Assembly (NCBI GenBank): GCA_002702705.1
Contig: PABH01000015.1
Location: 1 to 32,073, forward strand
Direction of reading: 5' to 3'
DNA length: 32,073 nt
DNA from: Anaerolineaceae bacterium
Lineage (GTDB): Bacteria; Chloroflexota; Anaerolineae; Anaerolineales; Anaerolineaceae
Positions 1 through 6,797 of the stretch are shown in pieces. Position 1 is the stretch's first letter, and every line of letters starts with the position of its first letter. Below the pieces are notes generated by a model that did not search any database, was not told the origin of the DNA, and worked only from the letters and a program-made list of their open reading frames with translations. Both the position numbers and the translations under genes were made by a program.

Positions 1-61
1 CTGCCATGATCATGCTTAATAAGATAAGCATACTTACCACAAATAAGGTCGACTTTCGCAT
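1..61 (-). CDS. Sugar ABC transporter substrate-binding lipoprotein, N-terminal fragment
   Basis: Only the first 20 codons lie in the window; the gene continues past base 1. The ATG at 59-61 (minus strand) is preceded at good spacing by an AAGGAG ribosome site (about 70-76). The translated start, MRKSTLFVVSMLILLSMIMA, has a basic N-terminus and a long hydrophobic core, so it is a secretion signal, and the trailing small residues fit the approach to a lipoprotein cysteine that would lie just outside. It follows the LacI-family repressor on the same strand after about 100 bases with no terminator in between. In Chloroflexota and actinobacteria such a pair is commonly a sugar regulator with the extracellular binding protein of its ABC importer; that identity is inferred from context and signal peptide only. 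Confidence 0.55.
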   Translation of the reverse strand, partial: MRKSTLFVVSMLILLSMIMA

Positions 62-162
62 TTCGGTTTTCTCCTTAAGGGTTTGGTTTTGTTTTTAGTA
101 ACTGAAAATTTGGTAAAAAACAATGTAACAGCAAGTTTTGTGATCCACCTCCTTAAAAATAA

Positions 163-1164
163 TTAACTAAGACCACATGATGAACGAACGATCAACTCTG
201 TGGGTAAATAAAGTTGGCGAACTGGACGGTTCGCATCCTGAATTGAATTAATCAAAATCTCAACAGCCATTTGCCCCATATTAATGATCGGTTGACGGAC
301 GGTAGTAAGGGGCGGTGACATGTGAGGAGAAAATGGCAAATCATCAAATCCGACGATAGCGATGTCTTTTCCAATTGTTAAACCTGCTTCGTGTAAAGCG
401 CGGTAACATCCTTGCGCCATTGGATCAGAAGCAACAAATATTGCATCGGGTTTTTGGACTAAAAGGCGTTTCGTTAAAATGTAACCACTTTCTTGAGAAA
501 AATCGCCTTCCATAACCAATTTGGAGTCAAATTTTAAGTTTGCTTGATGAAGGGCCTCTTCGTAACCAGCCAGACGGGAAATCCCAACGGCAGTATTTAA
601 GGCGCAGGTGATGGTGGCTATTTTTTTGTACCCGATTCTGGCAAGATGTAGTACTGCCCTAAGCGCACCAGATTGATTGTCTACATCAACAAAATTGGTG
701 TTTTCTTTATCAATGGGTTCGCCAACCATAACAAATGGAAGGTCACGTTCTTTTAGTGCATTTACCAAGGGATCGTTAATGACAGATGAACTGATAATGA
801 CGCCATCAATAATGCCATTGTATAAAATTTTGCGTATCATTCGACGTTCATGTTCCGGTTCCGAAAGCCAGAGCATTACTGAAAAGTCACTAGCGTTGCA
901 TGAGGAGCTAATTCCTTGAATTAACAATGGAAAAAATGGATCACTAAACAAGCGAGTAATATGAGTTGGTATCACCAAACCAATCACTTGGGTTTTACCG
1001 GCGGCAAGAGAGCGGGCAGCGATATTGGGTTGAAAATCCACTTGCTGGATAACAGAAAGTACTTTTTCACGGGCTGCCGAACTCACATTAGGAGAATCAT
1101 TAATTACTCTCGAAACAGTTGAGCGGGAAACCCCAGATAATTTAGCAATGGATTCAAGATTCAT
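163..1164 (-). CDS. LacI-family transcriptional repressor (CelR-like)
   Basis: A 333-residue LacI/GalR-type repressor. Residues 1-50 form the helix-turn-helix with the hallmark LESIAKLSGVSRSTVSRVIN, then the hinge region with AARSLAAGKTQVIGLVIP, then a periplasmic-binding-protein-like sensor domain to the end (motifs DGVIISS, AIFVASDPMAQG, DIAIVGFDDLPFS, LTTVRQP). The longer reading frame starts at 1269, but family alignment puts the start at the ATG at 1162-1164; the longer form would place both operators inside the coding region. No separate Shine-Dalgarno is evident before this ATG, but the operator at 1172-1185 lies there, so the repressor probably controls itself. The downstream secreted binding protein suggests a sugar ligand. 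The operator is identical to the one I recall for Thermobifida CelR, which responds to cellobiose; a beta-glucoside ligand is therefore a reasonable but unproved guess. Confidence 0.9.
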   Translation of the reverse strand: MNLESIAKLSGVSRSTVSRVINDSPNVSSAAREKVLSVIQQVDFQPNIAARSLAAGKTQVIGLVIPTHITRLFSDPFFPLLIQGISSSCNASDFSVMLWLSEPEHERRMIRKILYNGIIDGVIISSSVINDPLVNALKERDLPFVMVGEPIDKENTNFVDVDNQSGALRAVLHLARIGYKKIATITCALNTAVGISRLAGYEEALHQANLKFDSKLVMEGDFSQESGYILTKRLLVQKPDAIFVASDPMAQGCYRALHEAGLTIGKDIAIVGFDDLPFSPHMSPPLTTVRQPIINMGQMAVEILINSIQDANRPVRQLYLPTELIVRSSCGLS

Positions 1165-1171
1165 ATAGTTT

Positions 1172-1185
1172 TGGGAGCGCTCCCA
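1172..1185. promoter_or_regulatory. LacI-family operator O1 (14-bp perfect palindrome)
   Basis: TGGGAGCGCTCCCA, a perfect palindrome, seven bases upstream of the chosen repressor start. It is identical to the second copy at 1255-1268. The central CG of the palindrome is the typical centre of LacI/GalR operators, and the sequence matches the CelR site of Thermobifida as I remember it. Binding here would block initiation or elongation of the repressor gene. Confidence 0.85.
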
Positions 1186-1200
1186 GGTAAGTTTGATTAA

Positions 1201-1223
1201 AAAACCTGTTTTATTCAGGTTTT
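1201..1223. repeat. Inverted repeat between the two operators
   Basis: AAAACCTG and CAGGTTTT flank a 7-base spacer (8+7+8). It sits about midway between the operators. It could be a site for a second regulator or a small hairpin in the repressor leader; no T-run follows on either strand that would make it a clear terminator. Confidence 0.35.
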
Positions 1224-1254
1224 GAACGAATTTTAATAAAATGTTAATATGATT

Positions 1255-1268
1255 TGGGAGCGCTCCCA
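1255..1268. promoter_or_regulatory. LacI-family operator O2 (14-bp perfect palindrome)
   Basis: An exact second copy of TGGGAGCGCTCCCA, 83 bp (close to eight helical turns) from the first. The spacing would suit simultaneous binding with a DNA loop. It is 56 bp upstream of the divergent oxidoreductase gene, so it may act on both promoters. Confidence 0.85.
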
Positions 1269-1324
1269 TATATTACAATAATTTTAACGTGAAGTCAATA
1301 GTTTTTTGGAAAATGGAGTAAAGT

Positions 1325-2332
1325 GTGAAATACAAAGCATATCGTGTTTTTGAAACAACGGAAGACCAATTTTCGGGTGAAATAAAGGAAATGGATACGG
1401 AAGACTTACCAGAAGGAGAAGTTTTGGTTCAGGTACTTTTTTCATCTCTGAATTACAAAGATGCTTTATCTGCTACGGGAAACAAAGGCGTCACACGGTC
1501 ATATCCCCATACACCAGGGATTGACGCAGTAGGCATCGTAAAACAATCTCGTTCTGAAAGAATTCGGATTGGACAAAAAGTGATTGTAAGTGGTTTTGAT
1601 CTGGGTATGAATACGGATGGTGGTTTTGGTCAATTTATTCGTGTTCCCGAAGATTGGGTCATTTTTTTACCTGATGGATTGACACCAATCGAATCAATGA
1701 TTTTTGGCACAGCCGGATTTACGGCGGCTTTAAGTATTAAAGAAATCCTAGCTTCTGATATCGTAGCAGGAAAAGCTCCGATTCTGGTAACTGGCGCAAC
1801 TGGAGGTGTGGGAAGTATGGCGGTTATGTTATTGGCACATTTAGGATTTGAAGTTGTGGCTGTGACCGGGAAAAGAGAGCGCTGGGATTGGCTAAAAGAC
1901 TTGGGTGCTAATCAAATTTTATCGCGAGAGATGTTTTTGGAAAATAACAAGCGACCCTTGTTAAAACAAAAATGGGGCGGGGTTGTGGATACTGTCGGGG
2001 GGGAATATTTGGAAACAGCTTTAAAAGCGGCTTGTTATGGTTGTCACGTTACCTGCTGTGGGTTGGTGGCATCAGAAAAACTTGAAATGACTGTTTTTCC
2101 GTTTATCTTACGAGCAGTTTCATTAATTGGAATTGATTCGGTAAATGTTGAACGCCAGAAACGAACGAAAGTTTGGCAAAAACTCGCAAATGAATGGAAA
2201 CCAAAAAATCTAGATTCACTAAAAAATGAGGTGACATTGGAAAATATTCAAACAGAAATTGATAAAATTTTATCTGGTAATCAAACAGGACGGGTAGTGA
2301 TTAGTCATCAAAACATAGGAAATGAGCAATAA
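1325..2332 (+). CDS. YhdH/AcuI-type NADPH-dependent quinone oxidoreductase (acryloyl-CoA reductase family)
   Basis: A 335-residue zinc-free medium-chain dehydrogenase. The N-terminal GroES-like half carries SSLNYKDALSATG (about 40-52) and PHTPGIDAVG (61-70), which are characteristic of the YhdH/YhfP/AcuI branch; the nucleotide-binding loop is TGATGGVG (156-163), followed by the ARG/Lys-type NADPH region VTGKRERW. AcuI enzymes reduce acryloyl-CoA to propanoyl-CoA; other members are called putative quinone reductases, so the substrate is not fixed by sequence. Translation starts at GTG, with GGAG six bases upstream (1315-1318). The gene is divergent from the LacI repressor and shares the operator region, so sugar-responsive control is possible. 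Its length is normal for the family. Confidence 0.85.
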   Translation: MKYKAYRVFETTEDQFSGEIKEMDTEDLPEGEVLVQVLFSSLNYKDALSATGNKGVTRSYPHTPGIDAVGIVKQSRSERIRIGQKVIVSGFDLGMNTDGGFGQFIRVPEDWVIFLPDGLTPIESMIFGTAGFTAALSIKEILASDIVAGKAPILVTGATGGVGSMAVMLLAHLGFEVVAVTGKRERWDWLKDLGANQILSREMFLENNKRPLLKQKWGGVVDTVGGEYLETALKAACYGCHVTCCGLVASEKLEMTVFPFILRAVSLIGIDSVNVERQKRTKVWQKLANEWKPKNLDSLKNEVTLENIQTEIDKILSGNQTGRVVISHQNIGNEQ

Positions 2333-2342
2333 AGGCGAAAAC

Positions 2343-2375
2343 AAAAAAAACGGGTTTGGTAAAAACCAACACCCG
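2343..2375 (-). terminator. Intrinsic terminator of the LiaF-like operon
   Basis: On the minus strand, CGGGT-G-TTGGT / ACCAA-ACCCG forms a ten-pair stem with one bulged base and a four-base loop (2351-2375), followed by eight T residues (2343-2350). On the plus strand no T-run follows, so it serves the minus-strand genes. Confidence 0.8.
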
Positions 2376-2402
2376 TTGTAACGCTTTCAAAAATATTGTA
2401 AA

Positions 2403-2960
2403 TTATTTTTTTGTGGACTGGTATAACAAATAAATTCCAACACCAATTAATAAAACCGGCGTCACGGTACGACCGTATTTACTTAAACCCAAGATGATCT
2501 CAAAAAAAGCTGCACCGGCTATAAAGATGATTGCACCAATTTTTGCAAGTTGTTTCCCTGTTTTTACCAGGTTTTCGCGATTATTTTGATTACCATACCA
2601 CCATAAACCCAAACCAAATGAGGTCGGTGAGATTAATGCCCAGGCATAAGCCCAACTGACCCAATGATTTGTGATGGTCTGATAAAAAAACAATAAACCT
2701 AACATGGTGAAGATACTTCCAAGGATTACAAGTGGTTCGCCGTGTTTAATGGTTTTTTGATTGGATAAAACAAGTAAAACTGCACCCGGAATTAATATAA
2801 AGAATGGCCAAATGTAACGGCCTATTCCGATATTAAATATCTCTCCAACCAAAATCACGAAACCAATTAATACTAAACCTAACCCAATTATTGTTGTGAC
2901 ATGTGATTTTTGTTGATTATTATCTGCTGTGGATAAATCTTGTTGTTGATTGTTATTCAT
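2403..2960 (-). CDS. Small multi-pass membrane protein, LiaF-like transmembrane domain (DUF5668 type)
   Basis: A 185-residue protein with a polar, Asn/Gln-rich N-terminus (1-20) and then about five to six hydrophobic segments (about 24-45, 48-65, 78-96, 104-123, 138-158, 165-180). The repeated pattern of a glycine-rich helix followed by W-P-F/W-x-x-x-x-x-G, as in IGLGLVLIGFVILV then WPFFILIPGAVLL, is typical of the DUF5668/LiaF transmembrane module. In Firmicutes this domain belongs to a regulator of a cell-envelope two-component system; here no C-terminal LiaF domain is present, so the role is unknown. It follows its paralogue at 2970-3467 after nine bases and has an AGGAA ribosome site, so the two are co-transcribed. 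A strong terminator ends the unit. Confidence 0.7.
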   Translation of the reverse strand: MNNNQQQDLSTADNNQQKSHVTTIIGLGLVLIGFVILVGEIFNIGIGRYIWPFFILIPGAVLLVLSNQKTIKHGEPLVILGSIFTMLGLLFFYQTITNHWVSWAYAWALISPTSFGLGLWWYGNQNNRENLVKTGKQLAKIGAIIFIAGAAFFEIILGLSKYGRTVTPVLLIGVGIYLLYQSTKK

Positions 2961-2969
2961 ATCAATTTC

Positions 2970-3467
2970 CTATTTACGTAAAATACCGCGAATTAACATA
3001 AATAAACCAAATAGGATGATGACAGCTGGCCAAACAAATTGGGTATCCCATCCGAAAAATGAACTACCACCGAAGATCATAAACAATACTGCGCTTATGA
3101 CAAGTAAAATCAGACTGGACTGCCATCCTTCTTTAAAATCTTTTGGAGTAATTAATGTTGCCAGGGCGATACCAATTCCAACAAAACCGGGAATAAGAGC
3201 CCAAGCAAACTGCCAGGTTTCCCAATTATTCGTCAAGTTTTGATAATATAAAATTCCACCGATGCCGCTAATAATTGACCCTGGGATAGCCAAACCACCG
3301 GTTCGGGTGAGAACTGCAAAAAATAGAAATACAAGCCCAACCCCGATGATAATCCAGGGCCAATCAAAGTTGATACTCCAGGCTGGTAAGAACTGGTCTA
3401 CTAACAATATTCCGCCAATTAAGACCAACAGCAATCCCCAAACAAATGATTGTTTTTTATTTTCCAT
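2970..3467 (-). CDS. Small multi-pass membrane protein, LiaF-like transmembrane domain (DUF5668 type)
   Basis: 165 residues, almost entirely hydrophobic. It starts with a short charged stretch (MENKKQS) and the module VWGLLLVLIGGILLVDQF followed by WPWIIIGVGLVFL, and it ends with WPAVIILFGLFMLIRGILRK, which repeats the same helix-W-P pattern. The organisation matches the neighbour at 2403-2960 and the gene at 5077-5781, so these are paralogues. A GGAGGA ribosome site precedes the ATG at 3465-3467. It lies between the Sensor-domain gene and the second LiaF-like gene on the same strand. The function is unknown; cell-envelope sensing or a scaffold role is suggested only by the LiaF resemblance. 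Confidence 0.7.
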   Translation of the reverse strand: MENKKQSFVWGLLLVLIGGILLVDQFLPAWSINFDWPWIIIGVGLVFLFFAVLTRTGGLAIPGSIISGIGGILYYQNLTNNWETWQFAWALIPGFVGIGIALATLITPKDFKEGWQSSLILLVISAVLFMIFGGSSFFGWDTQFVWPAVIILFGLFMLIRGILRK

Positions 3468-3561
3468 GGTGCACTTCCTCCAAAATCTAGTTTTTCTCCC
3501 GGGTCTACTTACCCTTGAGGTTTATATCAAATAATTTTTATTGATTTTTTTCGTTTAAAAC

Positions 3562-4266
3562 TTAATCGAGAATTTTTGTATCCTCAGTTATTTCTGTTAT
3601 GGGTAAATTTGAGGTTTGTTGTTTTTCAGGCTGATCGTTTTTATATTCAGTTTGGCCTAACATCAGTTTAGCGAACTTGCCATTGATTTTGCATATCAAA
3701 TTGAAAAAGTGAAGGATTGCAGGAACTAAAAGTATTCCGACAACAAATAAGCCGATTGCTTCAGAAAAGCTGTCCACAATCCACAAACCAAAATTAATTT
3801 CAACAAAAGGGAAAATGAACGGCGCTGCCAGGAAACCGAGCATGATCGATAACCCTGTCACCAGAATTGTAAATTCAACAATCCCAATTGGGAATTTCAG
3901 GAACAGATATAACAATCCTTTCCATGTAACCGGGTTTGTAAAGAATGCTTTAATTTTATCCATCAGCCGTTGATCGGTAACAGTAGGTTTTGCCATTGGA
4001 GGAATATTTTCTCCTAATAAGTGAATTGCTTGGATTCGTTCAAATGCGATGGCATACCAAATTGCGGGGAATAACAAAACCAAGATAAAAAAACCCACCC
4101 AAATTATTAATAATGAGATACCTACTGAAAAACCAACTACCAGAGAAATGAAATAAAATAATCCTAAGGGAAAGGCGAGTAGAAGATAAACTAAGTTTAA
4201 ATAAGTTTCTTTTTTTGTTATAACGCCAAAATAAGTTTGAAGAACATCGGATTGGTTAGTTTCCAT
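3562..4266 (-). CDS. Stand-alone 'putative sensor' domain membrane protein (PF13796-like)
   Basis: About 234 residues from the chosen start, ending in a polar tail. Two similar halves each carry a YLxLxFPLGxxxFxxLVxGxSxG-like segment: YLNLVYLLLAFPLGLFYFIS near the N-terminus and LYLFLKFPIGIVEFTILVTG near the middle. This pattern is the sensor domain that normally sits in front of actinobacterial and Chloroflexota histidine kinases. Here it stands alone, with no kinase in the frame or beside it. The frame opens at 4299, but the ATG at 4264-4266 has an AGGA site just upstream and the earlier one has none, so the shorter start is preferred. The neighbours downstream are LiaF-like membrane proteins, which suggests a membrane-stress or signalling cluster. 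Confidence 0.65.
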   Translation of the reverse strand: METNQSDVLQTYFGVITKKETYLNLVYLLLAFPLGLFYFISLVVGFSVGISLLIIWVGFFILVLLFPAIWYAIAFERIQAIHLLGENIPPMAKPTVTDQRLMDKIKAFFTNPVTWKGLLYLFLKFPIGIVEFTILVTGLSIMLGFLAAPFIFPFVEINFGLWIVDSFSEAIGLFVVGILLVPAILHFFNLICKINGKFAKLMLGQTEYKNDQPEKQQTSNLPITEITEDTKILD

Positions 4267-4366
4267 AATTTCCTGCCTGTTTTTGTCTGTTAATACCATT
4301 TACGAAAAGAATGGAAAAAAGTTGCAAAAAAGCAGGATATTGAAATTTATAAATATTATTGTTAAC

Positions 4367-4399
4367 AAAAAAGAGGTTGTCACTCTTGGAAAACCTCTT
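4367..4399 (-). terminator. Intrinsic terminator of the YceI gene
   Basis: On the minus strand AAGAGGTT and AACCTCTT (4371-4378 and 4392-4399) pair over eight bases with a 13-base loop, followed by a run of T (complement of 4367-4372). Confidence 0.7.
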
Positions 4400-4416
4400 C
4401 AAGGCATTGTTTATGT

Positions 4417-4938
4417 TTACTGCTTGATTAATTCCAATTCGATATTGATTTCAATTTGATCTCCAACCAAAAAACCACCAGTTTCTAAGGTTTGGTTCCA
4501 GTTAAGATCCCAATCTTTCCGATTAATTATTCCATTGGCTTCAAATCCTGCATTCGTGGTGCCAAAAGGACTTTTTGATAAGCCGTTAAATTTTACATCT
4601 AGAACAACTTCCTTGGTTATATCTTTTATGGTTAAGTTTCCATAAAGTTTTGCTGTATTTTCTGATAATAATTCAACTTTAGTGCTAATAAAATGCATTT
4701 CAGGATAATTTTCAGAATCAAAAAAGTCTGGTGATCGTAAATGTTCATCTCGTTGACTTTGTCGTGTATTGATGCTAGCCGTTTTTATTGATACTTCCAC
4801 TTCAGTTTCCGATGGGTTGTTCTGATCCAAATTAATTGAACCATTGAATTCTTCAAAAAAACCTCTTACTTTCGCAATCATCATATGTTTTACTGAGAAT
4901 TGAATTAATGAATGAGACTGATCAATTTGCCATGCCAT
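4417..4938 (-). CDS. YceI family lipid-binding-like protein
   Basis: 173 residues. It opens with the family signature WQIDQSHSLIQFSVKHMMIAKVRGFFEEFNG in pieces, followed by SIKTASINTRQSQRDEHLRSPDFF, GNLTIKDITKEVVLDVKF, and NRKDWDLNWNQ near the C-terminus. YceI proteins are lipocalin-like beta-barrels that bind polyisoprenoid-type lipids; many are periplasmic, but this one has no signal peptide and therefore appears cytoplasmic. GGAGGT lies six bases before the ATG. It is a single transcription unit with its own terminator, sandwiched between the membrane-protein genes. Length is normal for the family. Confidence 0.9.
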   Translation of the reverse strand: MAWQIDQSHSLIQFSVKHMMIAKVRGFFEEFNGSINLDQNNPSETEVEVSIKTASINTRQSQRDEHLRSPDFFDSENYPEMHFISTKVELLSENTAKLYGNLTIKDITKEVVLDVKFNGLSKSPFGTTNAGFEANGIINRKDWDLNWNQTLETGGFLVGDQIEINIELELIKQ

Positions 4939-5076
4939 GTTTCTACCTCCAATAATATAATATTAAATAGTTTGATATCGTAATAATATATTAAATTTAC
5001 ATAGATTGCAAATGTAAAAATCATAAAAGATTGTACAGAAGCAGAATCTTAGTTAGATATTTTGACTTTTAATCAA

Positions 5077-5781
5077 TTATTTTTGATTGATGAATGTGAT
5101 AATCAAGACCATACCAATGGCGATAATTAAAAGGGGGAAAACTAAATTTGCTTGAATTCCTAAGATAGCGAAAAATCCGGGAATGGATAAAATTAGTGCA
5201 GCCAATAAATTTATACCGGTTTTTGTTTTTTTATCCGCCTTGAAGGAAAAATAAGCTGCTATTACACCACCCATCGCAGCGACCAATATTGGCAAGCCCC
5301 ACCAATTGGGAACAAATTTATTGATATTAAAAAAATTGATGGTCTGAACAAAAAACAAACTACCCGTCAAAATTACCGCCAGACCTGAACTAATCAACCA
5401 AGGCTGAATCGTTTGAATGAGTGACTCAAGCCCTTTTCCAGCGGGTAAAAAGCCAGTTAGTAATAAAGAAAATCCTGCCAAAATAATAAATATAGGCCAG
5501 AACTTTTCCCAGCTTAAATTAAATAACAGCATGGCTGCAATCGCAGCAGGAAAGATTGCCCCCAATATACCCTGTGCAATAACAGCTGTCATGCTTATTC
5601 CTCGACGTAGGTCTTGGATAAGATTGGATAAGGAAGATATGGCTGGAATCAGTATAAATAAAGCCCACCAATTTTGAATCTCGATCAGATTAAGTCGCTT
5701 AACAAGAAAAACAACACCAATCAGGATTAATATGATGGCGCCTGTAATGCTTTTTTGTGGATCTCTGTTTTTATTTTCCAT
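5077..5781 (-). CDS. Multi-pass membrane protein with repeated LiaF-like (DUF5668) modules
   Basis: 234 residues with about seven hydrophobic segments. The start, SITGAIILILIGVVFLVKRL followed by WWALFILIPAISSL, then WEKFWPIFIILAGFSLLLTG and WWGLPILVAAMGGVIAAYF, shows the same glycine-rich helix plus W-x-x-x-I-L-x-x-G module found in the two proteins at 2403-3467, here repeated about three times. It is a third paralogue, transcribed in the same direction but separated by the YceI gene. An AAGGA site precedes the ATG at 5779-5781. No soluble LiaF C-terminal domain, DNA-binding domain or enzyme motif is visible. Function unknown. Confidence 0.65.
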   Translation of the reverse strand: MENKNRDPQKSITGAIILILIGVVFLVKRLNLIEIQNWWALFILIPAISSLSNLIQDLRRGISMTAVIAQGILGAIFPAAIAAMLLFNLSWEKFWPIFIILAGFSLLLTGFLPAGKGLESLIQTIQPWLISSGLAVILTGSLFFVQTINFFNINKFVPNWWGLPILVAAMGGVIAAYFSFKADKKTKTGINLLAALILSIPGFFAILGIQANLVFPLLIIAIGMVLIITFINQK

Positions 5782-5983
5782 GATTTTCCTTATTAATTTG
5801 AAGATATATATTCCAATTATAACGAATGTTAAAATTAAAAAATAATGAAGTTAAAAAATTAATTTCTAAAATAGATGGATTTGATAATAAAACAATCCGT
5901 ATAATGTTATTTGCTGATTATTTGGTTTGATGAGTTTAAGGGTTGTAAAATGAAATGGGTAAATTTAAAAATGAGGTAATGCG

Positions 5984-6769
5984 ATGAAAACAGTTGTGAT
6001 TACGGGCAGTACACGCGGTATTGGTTTTGGTATGGCAAAAGAATTTTTACGACGTGGACACCAAGTGGTTGTCAGTGGAAGATCAGATTCTTCCGTTGCA
6101 GATGCGTTAGCCGAACTAGGAAAGGAAATTAAACCTGAAATGCTGGGTGGCTTTGCCTGTGATATGGCTGATTATGGACAGGTAGATAATTTATGGAAAT
6201 TTTCTGAGAACTTATTTGGGAAAATCGATATTTGGATTAATAATGCCGGGATTTCCCATCAGTCTGCAAATTTTTCAGATATTCCTTATGAAGTTTTCTC
6301 AACTGTTATCCAAACCAACTTGATTGGTGTCATGAATGGAGTTCAGATAGCTCTCCAACAAATGAAAAAACAGGGTTTTGGTTTTATTTATAATATGGAA
6401 GGTTTAGGTTCGGATGGTAGGATCACTCCAGGATTATCAATTTACGGAACAAGTAAACGCGCCTTGTCTTATTTTACGGAGTCCGTGGTGAAAGAAAATG
6501 AAGAATCTCCAGTCAAAATTGGTTTTCTGAGTCCGGGAATGGTGGTGACGGATTTGTTATTGGGTGATATGGACCAGCGAGGAGAAAAATGGCAGCGTCA
6601 AAAAAAGATATTTAATATTCTCGCAGATCGGGTAGAAACAGTGACACCTTATCTCGTGGAGCAAATATTGGAAAATGAAAAACATGGTGCAAAAATCGCA
6701 TGGCTAACCACACCAAAAATAATCTGGCGATTTTTAACAGCACCCATAATCAAACGAGATATTTTATGA
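5984..6769 (+). CDS. Short-chain dehydrogenase/reductase, NYC1/NOL-like branch
   Basis: 261 residues with a complete Rossmann reductase core: cofactor loop TGSTRGIG (7-14), structural NNAG (86-89), catalytic Tyr154 and Lys158 in SIYGTSKRA, with Ser143 a likely third residue, and SPGMVVTDLL (183-192). The phrases IYNMEGLGSDGR and SPGMVVTDLL resemble plant chlorophyll b reductase NYC1/NOL more than the usual FabG-type enzymes. A photosynthetic role is not implied: nothing else here relates to chlorophyll, so the substrate is unknown. GAGGT lies six bases before the ATG. The gene is alone on its strand and ends directly in a strong terminator. Confidence 0.85.
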   Translation: MKTVVITGSTRGIGFGMAKEFLRRGHQVVVSGRSDSSVADALAELGKEIKPEMLGGFACDMADYGQVDNLWKFSENLFGKIDIWINNAGISHQSANFSDIPYEVFSTVIQTNLIGVMNGVQIALQQMKKQGFGFIYNMEGLGSDGRITPGLSIYGTSKRALSYFTESVVKENEESPVKIGFLSPGMVVTDLLLGDMDQRGEKWQRQKKIFNILADRVETVTPYLVEQILENEKHGAKIAWLTTPKIIWRFLTAPIIKRDIL

Positions 6770-6796
6770 AAAAACGCCCCAACCGGGGCGTTTTTT
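6769..6796. terminator. Bidirectional intrinsic terminator between the dehydrogenase and the M16 peptidase
   Basis: CGCCCC and GGGGCG (6775-6780 and 6785-6790) form a GC-rich stem with a 4-base loop, flanked by A6 on the left and T6 on the right, so it can stop transcription from both converging genes. Confidence 0.9.
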
Positions 6797-6797
6797 C

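Noticed and set aside
1165-1269. Longer start of the LacI repressor at 1269
   Set aside because: The extra 35 residues do not look like LacI N-termini, and they would cover both operators; the helix-turn-helix normally starts within the first few residues.
5047-5090. AATCAA-TTATTT-TTGATT inverted repeat at the end of the LiaF-like gene 5077-5781 as a terminator
   Set aside because: The stem is AT-only and no T-run follows on the minus strand.
5881-5905. TTGATA ... TATAAT before the short-chain dehydrogenase as a promoter
   Set aside because: The two boxes are only 13 bases apart, too close for a sigma-70 promoter; the TATAAT alone is weak evidence in AT-rich DNA.
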